The notes under the pieces: generated by a model
What the model was told of the DNA's origin: nothing
Database searches by the model: none
The model's input: the letters and a program-made list of their open reading frames with translations, nothing else
Part shown: positions 1 through 8,813 of the stretch, piece after piece
Numbering within the stretch: position 1 is the first letter of the stretch
Layout of the letters: each line of letters begins with the position of its first letter
Assembly: GCA_035765895.1 (NCBI GenBank)
Contig: DASTWL010000089.1
Span: forward strand, 90,538 to 154,537
DNA length: 64,000 nucleotides
Source: Verrucomicrobiia bacterium
GTDB taxonomy: Bacteria > Verrucomicrobiota > Verrucomicrobiia > Limisphaerales > DSYF01
Direction: 5' to 3'
Position numbers and translations under genes: made by a program

Positions 1-2600
1 TGCCGCGGGTTCACCGCCCACACGATTTCGTCCATGGCCCGGGTCAATTCGCGCGCAATGCCGAGAATCTGTCCCAGGCTCGCCACCGCCCGGGCCGGGT
101 CCGGCCGGCTGGGTGACAACTGGCTCAACATGGTGATGCGTGTGAGACTCGCGCCGAGATCATCGTGAATGTCCCGCGCGATGCGGGCCCGCTCGCGTTC
201 GAGCGCGCGCTGGCGTTCGAGCCGTTCAAGCTTGCGCCGCATCCGGCGACGGGTATCAAACCAGACTGCGCCGCTGGCCGCCAGCACCACCGTCAGGCCC
301 GCCAGTGAGCGAAACCACAGCGTCTGCCAGAAATGCGGCAGCACCGTGAACGCGAGCTGCGTCCCCGGTTCGTTCCAAACCCCGTCGTTGTTGCAGGCCG
401 TCACGTGAAAGACGTAGTCGCCGGGCGGAACAAAATTGTAGTTCACCGACCGCCGCACGCCAACTTCGGCCCCTTTTTCCTCCAGCCCCTCGAGCCAGCA
501 ACGGAAGCGCACGCGCTCAGGGGAAACAAAGCTCAAGGCGGTGTATTGAAAGTCAAACCGCTGGTGCCCGGGCGGAACCAGCAGGCGCCCGGCGCCACCC
601 TTCGTGGCCACGCGGCCGTCCACGCGGAATTCCTCGATGACCACCGGCGGCTCCAGCCGGTTGGTTCTGACGCTGGCGGGATCGAGGACCACGAGCCCTT
701 TGCTGGTTGGAAACCACAGCCGTCCATCCGCAGTGCGGCAGCCCGCCGGCTGCAAACCGCCCGAGCATTCCAGCGTTGGCAGGCCATCCCCCTTCCCATA
801 GGCCAGGCAGTGCAGCTCCGAAATTTCCCCGTCCGCACAGGCGTTTAGCTCGATCTTCCCGACGCGGAAAATGCCGCCATAGGAACTCATCCAGAAGTTG
901 CCGTCGCGGTCGTCCTCAATGTGGCAGATCACATTGTTTGGCAAGCCCTGCTCGACGCCCACGGTCGCGAACCGGCCATCCTTCAGCCGATTCAATCCGC
1001 CGCCGGAGGTTCCGATCCAGAGCGTGCCGTCCGGATCGAGGTGCAGACATTGCACAAAATCGCTCGCGAGGCCGTCCGCCTTTTTAAACTGCCGCAGTTG
1101 CCCATCCCGCAGCCGCCCCAGACCGCCGCCATACATGCCGAACCAAACCGTGCCATCCGCAGCTTCCTGCACGGAATGAACGTCGGAGAGTTCGTGACCC
1201 GGCCCGCGGCCAAACCATTCGAGGCGGTCGGATTGGCAACGCGCCAGCCCGGCGCCCGAGCCGATCCACAATCCGCCCCCCGCGGCTGGCAACAGCGCCG
1301 GAATGGGCGTGCTGATTTCGCGGAACGGTTCCACCCGTTGAAAGGCATCGCCCCGCTTCACGTATAATCCGCCGCCCCAGGTGCCCGCCCAGATGGCGCC
1401 GTCCGCGTCTTCAACGACGGACCACACGAACGGGTTGTTTGGGCCCGCGCTGTCATAACCAAAACGCGTCCACGCCCCCGAGTTCAGGTGATAAACCCCC
1501 GCGCCTTCGGTTCCGACCCATACGCTGCCATCGCGCGCGGCGGTCACGGACAGAACGGCCCGGCCCTGCCACCCGTCGGGCGGCGAAAGGGAAACGGCGT
1601 TTCCCGGCCGCAACATGTTCAGCCCCGTCCCGGTTCCCGCCCAGAGATTCCCCTCGCGATCCTCGCAGAGGCAGCGGACCCAATCGTGTGAGAGCCCGTT
1701 GGTCCGGCTGAAGTGCAGCGCCCCATCATTCGGGGAAATCAGAAACAAACCGTCGGTGGCCGTCCCCGCGGCGAGCAGGCCGTCCTTTGATTCCAAAAAG
1801 GAGACCAGCGGGTTGAAGCCCCAGGGCGCCGCGCCCAAATCCCGGGTCCAGTGCTGCCCATCCCATTTCCGGATGCGCCCCTCGCTGACCACCCACAGGC
1901 CGCCGTCGCGACTGGCGCAAATGCCCTGCACATAGCTGTTCGTGGTTTCGTCGGGAAAATCCAGCGGCTGGATCAGGCCCGAGGCCAGGACCGAAACCTT
2001 GCCGTTGCGCGCCAGCCACAGTTTGCCCCGCCGGTCACTCGCCATTTCCACCACGGCCGTGGCGCCACCCGACGGCGGCGTCAGCACCTTGCCGCCCCGC
2101 AACCGCGCCACCAGTCCCGCCGCGTTCACCAGCCAGACATCGCCCGCATCGTCCGCATTCAGCCCGATGATTTTGCCGCGCCCCCAATCCGCCGTCACCG
2201 GCACCGGCTCGAACCGGCCCGCGCGGAACCGCGTCACGTCGCCGGTCTCGTGCCCGATCCACAACGTGCCGTTCGCCTCCGCGAACAGGCTCGTGATGCG
2301 GTTGTTCTTCAGCGCCGGCGTGTTGTTGTCGTTGAACACCACAAAACGCACGCCATCGAACCGCACCAGCCCCGTGTAGGTGCCGATCCACAGATACCCG
2401 TCGCGCGTCTGGACCACGGCCGTGACGGCGTTTTGTGGCAGACCATCCTCGGCATACCATGAGCGGACAATGAAGTTTGGCGGCGTCGCCAACAGGTTGA
2501 TGACGGGAAGGAGAAAGCCGAAAACGGCTCCAACCCGTCGCCACAGCGGAGCCGGGCCGCGGAACGGATTCAGGCTGGAACGACAGGGAACCACAGCCAC
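1..2600 (-). CDS. Reg_prop/Y_Y_Y sensor histidine kinase (3' end cut by window edge)
   Basis: Read on the minus strand, one open frame runs from about 2600 off the left edge. After a short hydrophobic N-terminal segment (VFGFLLPVINLLA) comes WYAEDGLPQN and then a long series of short repeats of the type 'DGxLWIGT.xGLxRF', the two-component-regulator propeller (Reg_prop) blades. A Y_Y_Y-like domain follows (positions ~360-620), then a transmembrane stretch, then a HisKA_3 box ERARIARDIHDDLGAS near position 180 with the phospho-acceptor His. The ATPase domain lies beyond the edge. The family senses a periplasmic ligand, often an oligosaccharide, and normally phosphorylates a NarL-type regulator, which is not in view. 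The start is uncertain: an in-frame stop lies near 2712, no ATG follows it, and GTG codons at 2600 and 2594 are the best candidates. Its position at the head of a glycoside hydrolase locus suggests it controls that locus (inference). Confidence 0.85.
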   Translation of the reverse strand, partial: MAVVPCRSSLNPFRGPAPLWRRVGAVFGFLLPVINLLATPPNFIVRSWYAEDGLPQNAVTAVVQTRDGYLWIGTYTGLVRFDGVRFVVFNDNNTPALKNNRITSLFAEANGTLWIGHETGDVTRFRAGRFEPVPVTADWGRGKIIGLNADDAGDVWLVNAAGLVARLRGGKVLTPPSGGATAVVEMASDRRGKLWLARNGKVSVLASGLIQPLDFPDETTNSYVQGICASRDGGLWVVSEGRIRKWDGQHWTRDLGAAPWGFNPLVSFLESKDGLLAAGTATDGLFLISPNDGALHFSRTNGLSHDWVRCLCEDREGNLWAGTGTGLNMLRPGNAVSLSPPDGWQGRAVLSVTAARDGSVWVGTEGAGVYHLNSGAWTRFGYDSAGPNNPFVWSVVEDADGAIWAGTWGGGLYVKRGDAFQRVEPFREISTPIPALLPAAGGGLWIGSGAGLARCQSDRLEWFGRGPGHELSDVHSVQEAADGTVWFGMYGGGLGRLRDGQLRQFKKADGLASDFVQCLHLDPDGTLWIGTSGGGLNRLKDGRFATVGVEQGLPNNVICHIEDDRDGNFWMSSYGGIFRVGKIELNACADGEISELHCLAYGKGDGLPTLECSGGLQPAGCRTADGRLWFPTSKGLVVLDPASVRTNRLEPPVVIEEFRVDGRVATKGGAGRLLVPPGHQRFDFQYTALSFVSPERVRFRCWLEGLEEKGAEVGVRRSVNYNFVPPGDYVFHVTACNNDGVWNEPGTQLAFTVLPHFWQTLWFRSLAGLTVVLAASGAVWFDTRRRMRRKLERLERQRALERERARIARDIHDDLGASLTRITMLSQLSPSRPDPARAVASLGQILGIARELTRAMDEIVWAVNPR

Positions 2601-3079
2601 AGTCTGCCCACCGGGTTTGACGGACGCAAGACTGCCGGAATCGGCGTCCCGTTCCAGTTGCGCGCGACTTCGTCCGCGTGGAAATTGCCTCTCTCGCCGT
2701 GCCAGTCAGTGACGCGCGGATACGGTCCGCCAACCAAAAACCCGGCCGTCTTGACGGCGACCAACACAAGCGTCGCAAGATTTGCGGGCCGGCTTCATTA
2801 ATGTCGGCCGCCCACGCTCCGCGCATCGTGAATTCACACGATATGACAGTGAACAGCCAATCCGGTATGCTGCTCCTTCATCGCAACAATGCGTCCGGCT
2901 GCTGCAACACGACAACCAACCATTCCCGCGCGCCAACCCCACCATTCGTCTGACAATCGACTCGCCCGGTCGTCACCAACCAGGCGGTCTGCGACGCATC
3001 CGAAATCTGCGCGCCCGCAACAAATGCCGCCCGGCTTTTATCGTGCAGTTTGGAACAATCCGTAAATGCAAAATTGAAA
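2601..3079. other. Divergent intergenic region between sensor kinase and GH39 gene
   Basis: About 480 bases lie between the leftward sensor kinase and the rightward GH39 gene. I see no convincing coding frame; the short frames here lack recognisable motifs. The part nearest the GH39 start (about 3040-3079) is noticeably A+T-richer than its surroundings, as expected of a promoter, but I cannot point to a clear -35/-10 pair. If the kinase controls this locus, regulator binding sites would be expected here. Confidence 0.5.
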
Positions 3080-4663
3080 ATGAAATCAAATCTGTGCCGG
3101 TTCGTCCTCACGCTTGCGGTCTGGCTCACCGCCGTTGAATCGTCGCCAGCCGGCAACAACGCCCCCGTGCGGCTCATCACCGCCGATTTGCAACGAACCA
3201 ATGGTCCGCTCAACACCATGTTCAAACGTTGTGTCGGCGCCGGCCGCGCGAATGAAGGCCTGCGCGCCGACTGGCAGCGCCAACTGACAATCGCGCACCG
3301 CGAGTGCGGCTTCGAATACATCCGCATGCACGGATTGTTCACCGATGACATGGGGGTTTACCGGGATTACAACGGCAAGCCGGAATACAACTGGCAATAC
3401 ATTGACGAGTTGTTCGACTTTCTGCACGGCATCGGCATGAAGCCGTTCGTGGAACTGGGCTTCATGCCGCAGGGACTGGCCAGCGGTTCCAAGACGATTT
3501 TCTGGTGGAAGGGCAATGTGACCCCGCCCAAAGACATGAAGAAGTGGGAGGACTTCATCCGCGCCTTCACGCTGCATGTGCAGGAACGTTACGGCCACGA
3601 CGAGGTAAAGACGTGGTATTTCGAGGTCTGGAACGAGCCGAACCTCGATGGCTTCTGGGCGGGCACGCAACAGCAATATTTCGGTCTCTACGCCACGACG
3701 GCCCGCGCCATCAAAAGCGTTTCTCCCGACTACAAGGTCGGCGGCCCGGCCACGGCGGGCTGCGGCTGGATCAAGGAGTTTCTGAAATTCTGCGAGACCA
3801 ACCAGTCGCCGGTGGATTTCGTCTCCACGCACACCTACGGCGTGGAAAGCGGTTATCTCGATGAGACTGCCACGCACGGCACGGCCTTGTCCAAAAATCC
3901 AAACTCCATCGTCGGCGAGGTCAAGTGGGTGCGTCAGCTGATCAACGATTCCGCCTTTCCAAATCTGGAACTGCACTTCACCGAATGGAGCAGTTCCTAC
4001 ACGCCCGCCGATCCGTTCCACGACAGCTACCACAGCGCGGCCTACATCATTGACAAGCTCAGGAACTGCGGCGATGCGCCCAATTCCATGTCCTACTGGA
4101 CCTTCACGGACATCTTTGAAGAGCCCGGCCCGCGTTGGGAAGCGTTCCACGGCGGTTTCGGGTTGATGAATTATCAGGACATCAAGAAATCGGCGTATTA
4201 CACGTATCAATTCCTGAACCGCCTCGGCCCGACAGAACTCAAGAGCAACGACCGTTCCTCCTGGATTTGCACTGACAAAGACGGCGGCGTGCAGGCGTTG
4301 GTCTGGGATTTCACCAACACTTTCCCGGGCACGAACATGATCAATCAGGTCTTTTACAAACGCGATCTGCCCGCGCAGCCGAAAGGCAAAGTCGCACTCA
4401 ACCTGTCGCATCTGCGCAAAGGCAAATACACGATGGAAGTTTACAAGGTCGGCTATCGCGTCAACGATGCCTATGCCACCTACCGCGACCTCGGCGCGCC
4501 CAATCAACTCACCAGGGCGCAAGTCGCCGAAATCAAGGCAAGGAACAGTGGCGCCCCATTGGAAACCCGCACCGTGAAGATTGGCCGCGATGGAAAGTTC
4601 ACCGACCAATTTGACATCCGCGAAAACGACGTCGTGTTTATCACGCTTAAGCCGCAGCGGTGA
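3080..4663 (+). CDS. Secreted GH39-family glycoside hydrolase (beta-xylosidase-like)
   Basis: The protein is 527 residues. The ATG at 3080 is chosen because it opens directly into a signal peptide (KSNLCRFVLTLAVWLTAV). The body is a (beta/alpha)8 glycosidase. EVWNEPN (about residue 190) carries the acid/base Glu that follows Asn in clan GH-A, and LHFTEWSSSY (about residue 300) carries the expected nucleophile Glu. The stretches 'MKPFVELGFMP' and 'FTLHVQERYG' are typical of GH39, whose known activities are beta-xylosidase and alpha-L-iduronidase. A C-terminal beta-sandwich follows. The gene faces the long minus-strand saccharolytic run and is divergent from the sensor kinase, so it is probably co-regulated with the locus. 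GH39 is a family-level call; the substrate is not fixed by the sequence. Confidence 0.85.
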   Translation: MKSNLCRFVLTLAVWLTAVESSPAGNNAPVRLITADLQRTNGPLNTMFKRCVGAGRANEGLRADWQRQLTIAHRECGFEYIRMHGLFTDDMGVYRDYNGKPEYNWQYIDELFDFLHGIGMKPFVELGFMPQGLASGSKTIFWWKGNVTPPKDMKKWEDFIRAFTLHVQERYGHDEVKTWYFEVWNEPNLDGFWAGTQQQYFGLYATTARAIKSVSPDYKVGGPATAGCGWIKEFLKFCETNQSPVDFVSTHTYGVESGYLDETATHGTALSKNPNSIVGEVKWVRQLINDSAFPNLELHFTEWSSSYTPADPFHDSYHSAAYIIDKLRNCGDAPNSMSYWTFTDIFEEPGPRWEAFHGGFGLMNYQDIKKSAYYTYQFLNRLGPTELKSNDRSSWICTDKDGGVQALVWDFTNTFPGTNMINQVFYKRDLPAQPKGKVALNLSHLRKGKYTMEVYKVGYRVNDAYATYRDLGAPNQLTRAQVAEIKARNSGAPLETRTVKIGRDGKFTDQFDIRENDVVFITLKPQR

Positions 4664-4691
4664 AGTGGTGTCGAGCTTACGAGAATGCAAA

Positions 4692-4709
4692 CGGGCTTCC
4701 AACAGCCCG
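4692..4709. terminator. Hairpin between convergent genes
   Basis: CGGGCT-TCCAAC-AGCCCG forms a perfect 6-bp stem with a 6-base loop. It lies in the 79-base gap between the ends of the GH39 gene and the convergent SGNH gene. There is no T-run after it on either strand, so it would be a weak or Rho-assisted bidirectional terminator at most. Confidence 0.35.
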
Positions 4710-4742
4710 GGCTCCGGGCGTTTCACCCCGGCAAGGACAAGC

Positions 4743-5492
4743 TCACCTCAACATGCAAACAACCCGCTCGCGAATCAGACCGCCAAGCTTTTGATAGCCA
4801 TCGTGATTCGGATGCACGCCATCGGCGAACAGCGCGGCGTTCACGCTTCCGTCCGGATTCCGAAACGAGGGGCCGAAATCCCGGTAACAAATCCAGGAGA
4901 CTTTACCCAGCTTGGTCTGGAGAATTTGATTCACCCGGTCCGTCATCACGGGACGCGGCGGAACTTCATCACGCCGTGGCAAGATGCCCAACAGAAGAAT
5001 TTTCGCGCGCGGCTGCGCTTCATGCGCGCCCTCACATATGGCTTCGATACCGGCAGCAATATCCTCGGCGCTGTTGAGGCCGGTGTTGTTCGTGCCGATT
5101 TTGATGATGATTAACTTGGGCGAGATGCCATTCAGTTCGCCGTGCTCAATCCGCCAGAGAACATTCTCGGTGCGATCCCATCCAAACCCGAGATTTTCCA
5201 CGGACCAGTTGGCGAAGGTGCGATTCCAAACGTCGGGAGCCCACGCCTTGGGCGCCGCCGGTTCGCCGCCCCAATAGTGGATGATCGAATCGCCAATGAT
5301 CACAATCTCGGGTTTGTGCGTGCGATTGAATTCAAGCACGGCGGCATGACGGCTGGGCCATTCATAAATGGCATGATCCCGGTTCTGCGTCAGCGGCGTG
5401 GTGGTGACCAGTCCTTCACGAATTTTGAGATCGGAAGCGCAGCCCGTCAAAGCCAGCACGGCGACCGCAACGGATGTGTTGAAAATGTTCAT
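4743..5492 (-). CDS. SGNH/GDSL-family hydrolase, lipoprotein
   Basis: The protein is 249 residues. It begins with a lipoprotein signal (VAVAVLALTGC; the Cys is about residue 18), so it is probably anchored to a membrane. Block I is IIGDSIIHYW with the catalytic Ser, block III is IKIGTNN, and block V is DGVHPNHDGY with the Asp/His pair. This is the layout of the PAF-acetylhydrolase-like SGNH esterases, many of which remove acetyl groups from plant polysaccharides or sugars. It is the last gene of the minus-strand glycan operon, 21 bases after the ThuA gene, so a role as a carbohydrate acetylesterase is the natural inference. The exact substrate cannot be read from the sequence. Confidence 0.88.
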   Translation of the reverse strand: MNIFNTSVAVAVLALTGCASDLKIREGLVTTTPLTQNRDHAIYEWPSRHAAVLEFNRTHKPEIVIIGDSIIHYWGGEPAAPKAWAPDVWNRTFANWSVENLGFGWDRTENVLWRIEHGELNGISPKLIIIKIGTNNTGLNSAEDIAAGIEAICEGAHEAQPRAKILLLGILPRRDEVPPRPVMTDRVNQILQTKLGKVSWICYRDFGPSFRNPDGSVNAALFADGVHPNHDGYQKLGGLIRERVVCMLR

Positions 5493-5513
5493 TTGAATTT
5501 CAGATGCTCTCGA

Positions 5514-6440
5514 TTATTGCCGTAGCGAAATGGCGTCCGCCGTGGGAAAATCCGCCGGCGCAATGTTTTCCACCGGTCGCTTGGCCAGCCATTTCAAGGC
5601 GCGCACCATGATCGTCTGAAAGGCCGCGCACCTCATGCCCTTCGGATCTTTCTGATCGGCCCAGACGTGCCCGTAGGTGGAGACGAACACCCGGCCCGCG
5701 CCGTATTGCACCGTCCACTCAATGGGAAACTGCAAGTGCGTCTTCGCGTCAGCTGCATACGCGAGCACGGTCAGATTCGTCGCCGGACCGCGCGCGTAGC
5801 AATACACCTCAATATCCGCGGCTTTCCACGCGCGAGGCAAACCCGCATGAATGGGATGCTCCCCAAGCTGATGCACGACGACATCCGACCGGTTGCCGTG
5901 CCCGGTGTCGCTGCCTTCGCCCGGTGGTATGATGTGCAGCGATTCATCCGGCCGCACGATGATGGCCGAGCCGAAACCCTTCTTGCGCCAGCCCAGCCCG
6001 ATCATCCGGTTATATTCTGGCCATTCGGCAAAGGAGTTGTTCGCCTCGTGATAAACGTAAAAGCCGCCACCGCCATGAACGCAATTTTCAAAAGCCCGCT
6101 GAACTTCCTTCGGCCACTGTGGCTTCCCGCCCAGGTTGTTGTAGCCGGACAACACGACGTCATACTTGGAAAAGTCCGGCCGCCACGTCGCCCACGCCGG
6201 ATCATCCGGAGCGGAAGGCGTGATTGAAACAGTCACCGCGAACGATCCATCGTGCGCCAGAATCTCCCGCACCAACGCGAGCCGATGCTGCCAATCGTGA
6301 TTGCTCGCGCCCTCGATGATGAGCAGCTTGATTTTGGCGGGCCGCTTGGCAGCCATCGTCGTGAAGAAAACCAACAGCGAACCTGCCAGCACCCACAGCC
6401 AAAAGCCGGCACGCATCGGATGGAGCGGAAACAGTTTCAT
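5514..6440 (-). CDS. ThuA-like domain protein
   Basis: The protein is 308 residues with an N-terminal hydrophobic segment (FWLWVLAGSLLVFF), so it is exported or membrane-anchored. Then KIKLLIIEGASNHDW opens a ThuA (trehalose-utilisation-type, glutamine-amidotransferase-like) fold. Further family features are DVVLSGYNN, GGGFYVYHEANN and, near the end, WTVQYGAGRVFVSTYGH. ThuA proteins accompany sugar-catabolism genes across Verrucomicrobiota and Bacteroidota, but their reaction is largely undefined; Agrobacterium ThuA/ThuB act in 3-keto-disaccharide metabolism. It lies 35 bases after the GH29-CBM32 gene and 21 before the SGNH gene, so it is an operon member. Confidence 0.85.
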   Translation of the reverse strand: MKLFPLHPMRAGFWLWVLAGSLLVFFTTMAAKRPAKIKLLIIEGASNHDWQHRLALVREILAHDGSFAVTVSITPSAPDDPAWATWRPDFSKYDVVLSGYNNLGGKPQWPKEVQRAFENCVHGGGGFYVYHEANNSFAEWPEYNRMIGLGWRKKGFGSAIIVRPDESLHIIPPGEGSDTGHGNRSDVVVHQLGEHPIHAGLPRAWKAADIEVYCYARGPATNLTVLAYAADAKTHLQFPIEWTVQYGAGRVFVSTYGHVWADQKDPKGMRCAAFQTIMVRALKWLAKRPVENIAPADFPTADAISLRQ

Positions 6441-6475
6441 GATCTCATTCTAAACATGCGCCTCGTTTGAGGCCG

Positions 6476-8809
6476 TTAATCGGCACTTCCAGCAGCCGGA
6501 AGCACTGAAATTTCCGCCGCGCAGGTCCAGCCGCTGTTCCAGATGGCGCGCAGGCTGGTGAAGCGGAAATAACGGGCGCTGACTGGCGCAAAGCTTACTT
6601 CCTGAAGCGACGGGTTGTTCTGAATGTTAGCGAACGAACCGTCGGCGATGGCCGTCGTCCAAATCGCGCCGTCAACGCTCGTTTCAAAACGATATTTTTC
6701 CACCACGCCATTGAGCACCCCATCCTGACGCGGCAAATACGTGAAGCCGGCGATGCGATTTGTTTTGCCCATGTCCACGGTGATCGTGTGCGGCTGATGC
6801 TGGTCGGCGTTCCAGCGGGTGTGCCAGAACGTGGAAGAGTCGCCGTCAATGGCGTGGGCGGCGGAGTTGTCCGCCCCGACGGTCTCCTCGCTGTCCACGC
6901 TCACCACTTTCCAGCCAATCGACATCAAGCCGGCGAAGACGCGTGAACCAGCGATGCCGAGTTTGCCGTCGGACAGCAAACTCGCGACGCGCACCGTTAC
7001 GCGGCGGTCTTGAGGCAGCGCGATGGGCGCGGCGTAAACCGTCGAGTGAATCGTCGGCACGCTGCCGTCCACAGTGTAAACCATTTTGTGACCCGCCAGA
7101 TTACTGAGGCTCACCTCGCCATTGGCGCTGCGGTCGGAAATCGTCGGCGGCAGCGTGTTGACAGATTGCTTGAAGAAGCCGATTTCGGCGAGCGTCGGTT
7201 CGAGGCGCGCGCCGGTGATGCGGACGCGCACTTGATCAGTCGTAACCGGCGTTTTCAAGCGGATGAGCCGCCGATGGCCGACGGTGGTGAGTTGATCGGA
7301 CGAAACGTGTTCGGGCGCAGTCCAGCCGGAACCGTCGCGGGTTTCGATGATAAACGATTCAATCCGCTGCCCGCGATCGTCCACCGCTTCCTGCAATGAG
7401 ACGACGTCGAACGTCACCGGCTTCGGCAACGTGAGCGTCACCGTGCCGTTGGTGTTGCCCGGCGCGGCTTCCCACCAGGTGTCGAGATTGCCATCCAAAA
7501 CGAGCGACGGCCGGTTCGCGGCGTTGAAACTTTCCGCCGTGACCTTGCCGTCCTTCGCCAGATCGGTGGCTAAGGTTTCATTAATGATCTGCGCCGCTTT
7601 GCTTAACGCATCCAGTTGATTATCTGGCACGAGTCCGCGTTTATCGGGCGACAGGTTCAGGAGGAGATTTCCATTGCGCCCGACGGAGGTGTAGAAGATG
7701 TCCACCAGTTGCGTCACCGTGCGCGGCTGTTTGTTGCGCGCCCAGAACCACGCGTTGTTCTGAAGCATGGTGGCGTTCACTTCCGCCGGATACCACCAGA
7801 GATGCGAACCGGGCTTGAGCTTCGCGCGACCGCCGAGATCGCCGCCGGTCCAATCCGGCCAGGTGAAGTTCTCGGGCGCAGCCGGCAACGGAATCACGCT
7901 CCATTCCGTGGCGCGCCCAACCCCGCTTTCATTGCCCACCCAGCGCACGTCCGGTCCTTTGCCCATGATCACGGCGTTCGGTTGCAGATGCCGGATCAAG
8001 TCATACCACGCGTTGTAATCGTAAGTCTCGTGAACGCTCGGGTCGGGATTTGCGCCGTCGAACCACACCTCGCCGATCGGCCCGTATTCCGTCAGCAACT
8101 CATAAAGCTGATTCAGGAAGTAACGATTGTAGTCGTCCACGACGTAAGTGTAATTCGTGAAGCCCGGCGTCGGCGCGCGGCCCTTCGATGGATTGCTCTT
8201 GAAGCTCGCCGGATCGGTGGGGATGACCGAGGGCACGTTGCTGCTGCCGTTGCCGTAGTAGCCGGCCGGATTTTTCGGATTTGTCCGAAGCTGATACAGG
8301 TCGGCCGGCGAAAGGTAAACCGCCAGCTTCACACCGCGTGTGCGCGCGGCATCCGCCACTTCGCGCACTTCGTCGCCCTTGCCGTCGCGCCACGGACTCG
8401 CCGCCACCGAATGATCCGTGTATCGCGACGGCCAATAGCAAAAGCCATCGTGATGTTTGCAAACGAGCACGATCATCTTGCCGCCAAAATTCGTCACGGC
8501 ATCCAGCCACTGGTTCGCGTCCAGCGCGGTCGGATTAAAAATGGACGCGTCTTCGCGGCCCGTGCCCCATTCGACTTCGTTGAACGTGTTCACGCCGAAA
8601 TGGAGAAAGAACGTCCGCTCCAGCCGCATCCATTCCGTTTGATTCGGACGCGGCAGAACATGCGCCGCCTTGTCAGCGATGACGTCGGGCGAATCGCCTT
8701 CAGCGATCACCTGCATCGTCGAATACGGGATTGGCTCCGCTACGACGCCGAGGCTCATGAGCGAGCAGCCCAGTGCCAAAAAGCTCCGCCTCATTCTCTT
8801 GGGCATCAT
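6476..8809 (-). CDS. Alpha-L-fucosidase (GH29) with CBM32-like domains
   Basis: The protein is 777 residues with a signal peptide (FLALGCSLMSLGVVA). The GH29 barrel (about residues 30-430) shows FFLHFGVNTF, VLVCKHHDGFCYWPS and EVWFDGANP, whose Asp is the expected nucleophile. Behind it are an F5/8-type C (CBM32-like) domain (VLDGNLDTWWEA), a short segment resembling the chitobiase C-terminal repeat (YTVDGSVPT), and a second F5/8 domain (HAIDGDSSTFWHT ... SARYFRF). It would release alpha-linked L-fucose outside the cytoplasm, with the lectin-like domains holding the enzyme on the glycan. It starts 4 bases after the GH97 stop, so translation is probably coupled. Confidence 0.92.
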   Translation of the reverse strand: MMPKRMRRSFLALGCSLMSLGVVAEPIPYSTMQVIAEGDSPDVIADKAAHVLPRPNQTEWMRLERTFFLHFGVNTFNEVEWGTGREDASIFNPTALDANQWLDAVTNFGGKMIVLVCKHHDGFCYWPSRYTDHSVAASPWRDGKGDEVREVADAARTRGVKLAVYLSPADLYQLRTNPKNPAGYYGNGSSNVPSVIPTDPASFKSNPSKGRAPTPGFTNYTYVVDDYNRYFLNQLYELLTEYGPIGEVWFDGANPDPSVHETYDYNAWYDLIRHLQPNAVIMGKGPDVRWVGNESGVGRATEWSVIPLPAAPENFTWPDWTGGDLGGRAKLKPGSHLWWYPAEVNATMLQNNAWFWARNKQPRTVTQLVDIFYTSVGRNGNLLLNLSPDKRGLVPDNQLDALSKAAQIINETLATDLAKDGKVTAESFNAANRPSLVLDGNLDTWWEAAPGNTNGTVTLTLPKPVTFDVVSLQEAVDDRGQRIESFIIETRDGSGWTAPEHVSSDQLTTVGHRRLIRLKTPVTTDQVRVRITGARLEPTLAEIGFFKQSVNTLPPTISDRSANGEVSLSNLAGHKMVYTVDGSVPTIHSTVYAAPIALPQDRRVTVRVASLLSDGKLGIAGSRVFAGLMSIGWKVVSVDSEETVGADNSAAHAIDGDSSTFWHTRWNADQHQPHTITVDMGKTNRIAGFTYLPRQDGVLNGVVEKYRFETSVDGAIWTTAIADGSFANIQNNPSLQEVSFAPVSARYFRFTSLRAIWNSGWTCAAEISVLPAAGSAD

Positions 8810-8813
8810 AAAT

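Noticed and set aside
3086..4726. 546-codon open frame antisense to the GH39 gene
   Set aside because: It is the mirror of a gene with clear catalytic motifs and a signal peptide; the antisense product has no recognisable domain and is a product of high third-position G+C.
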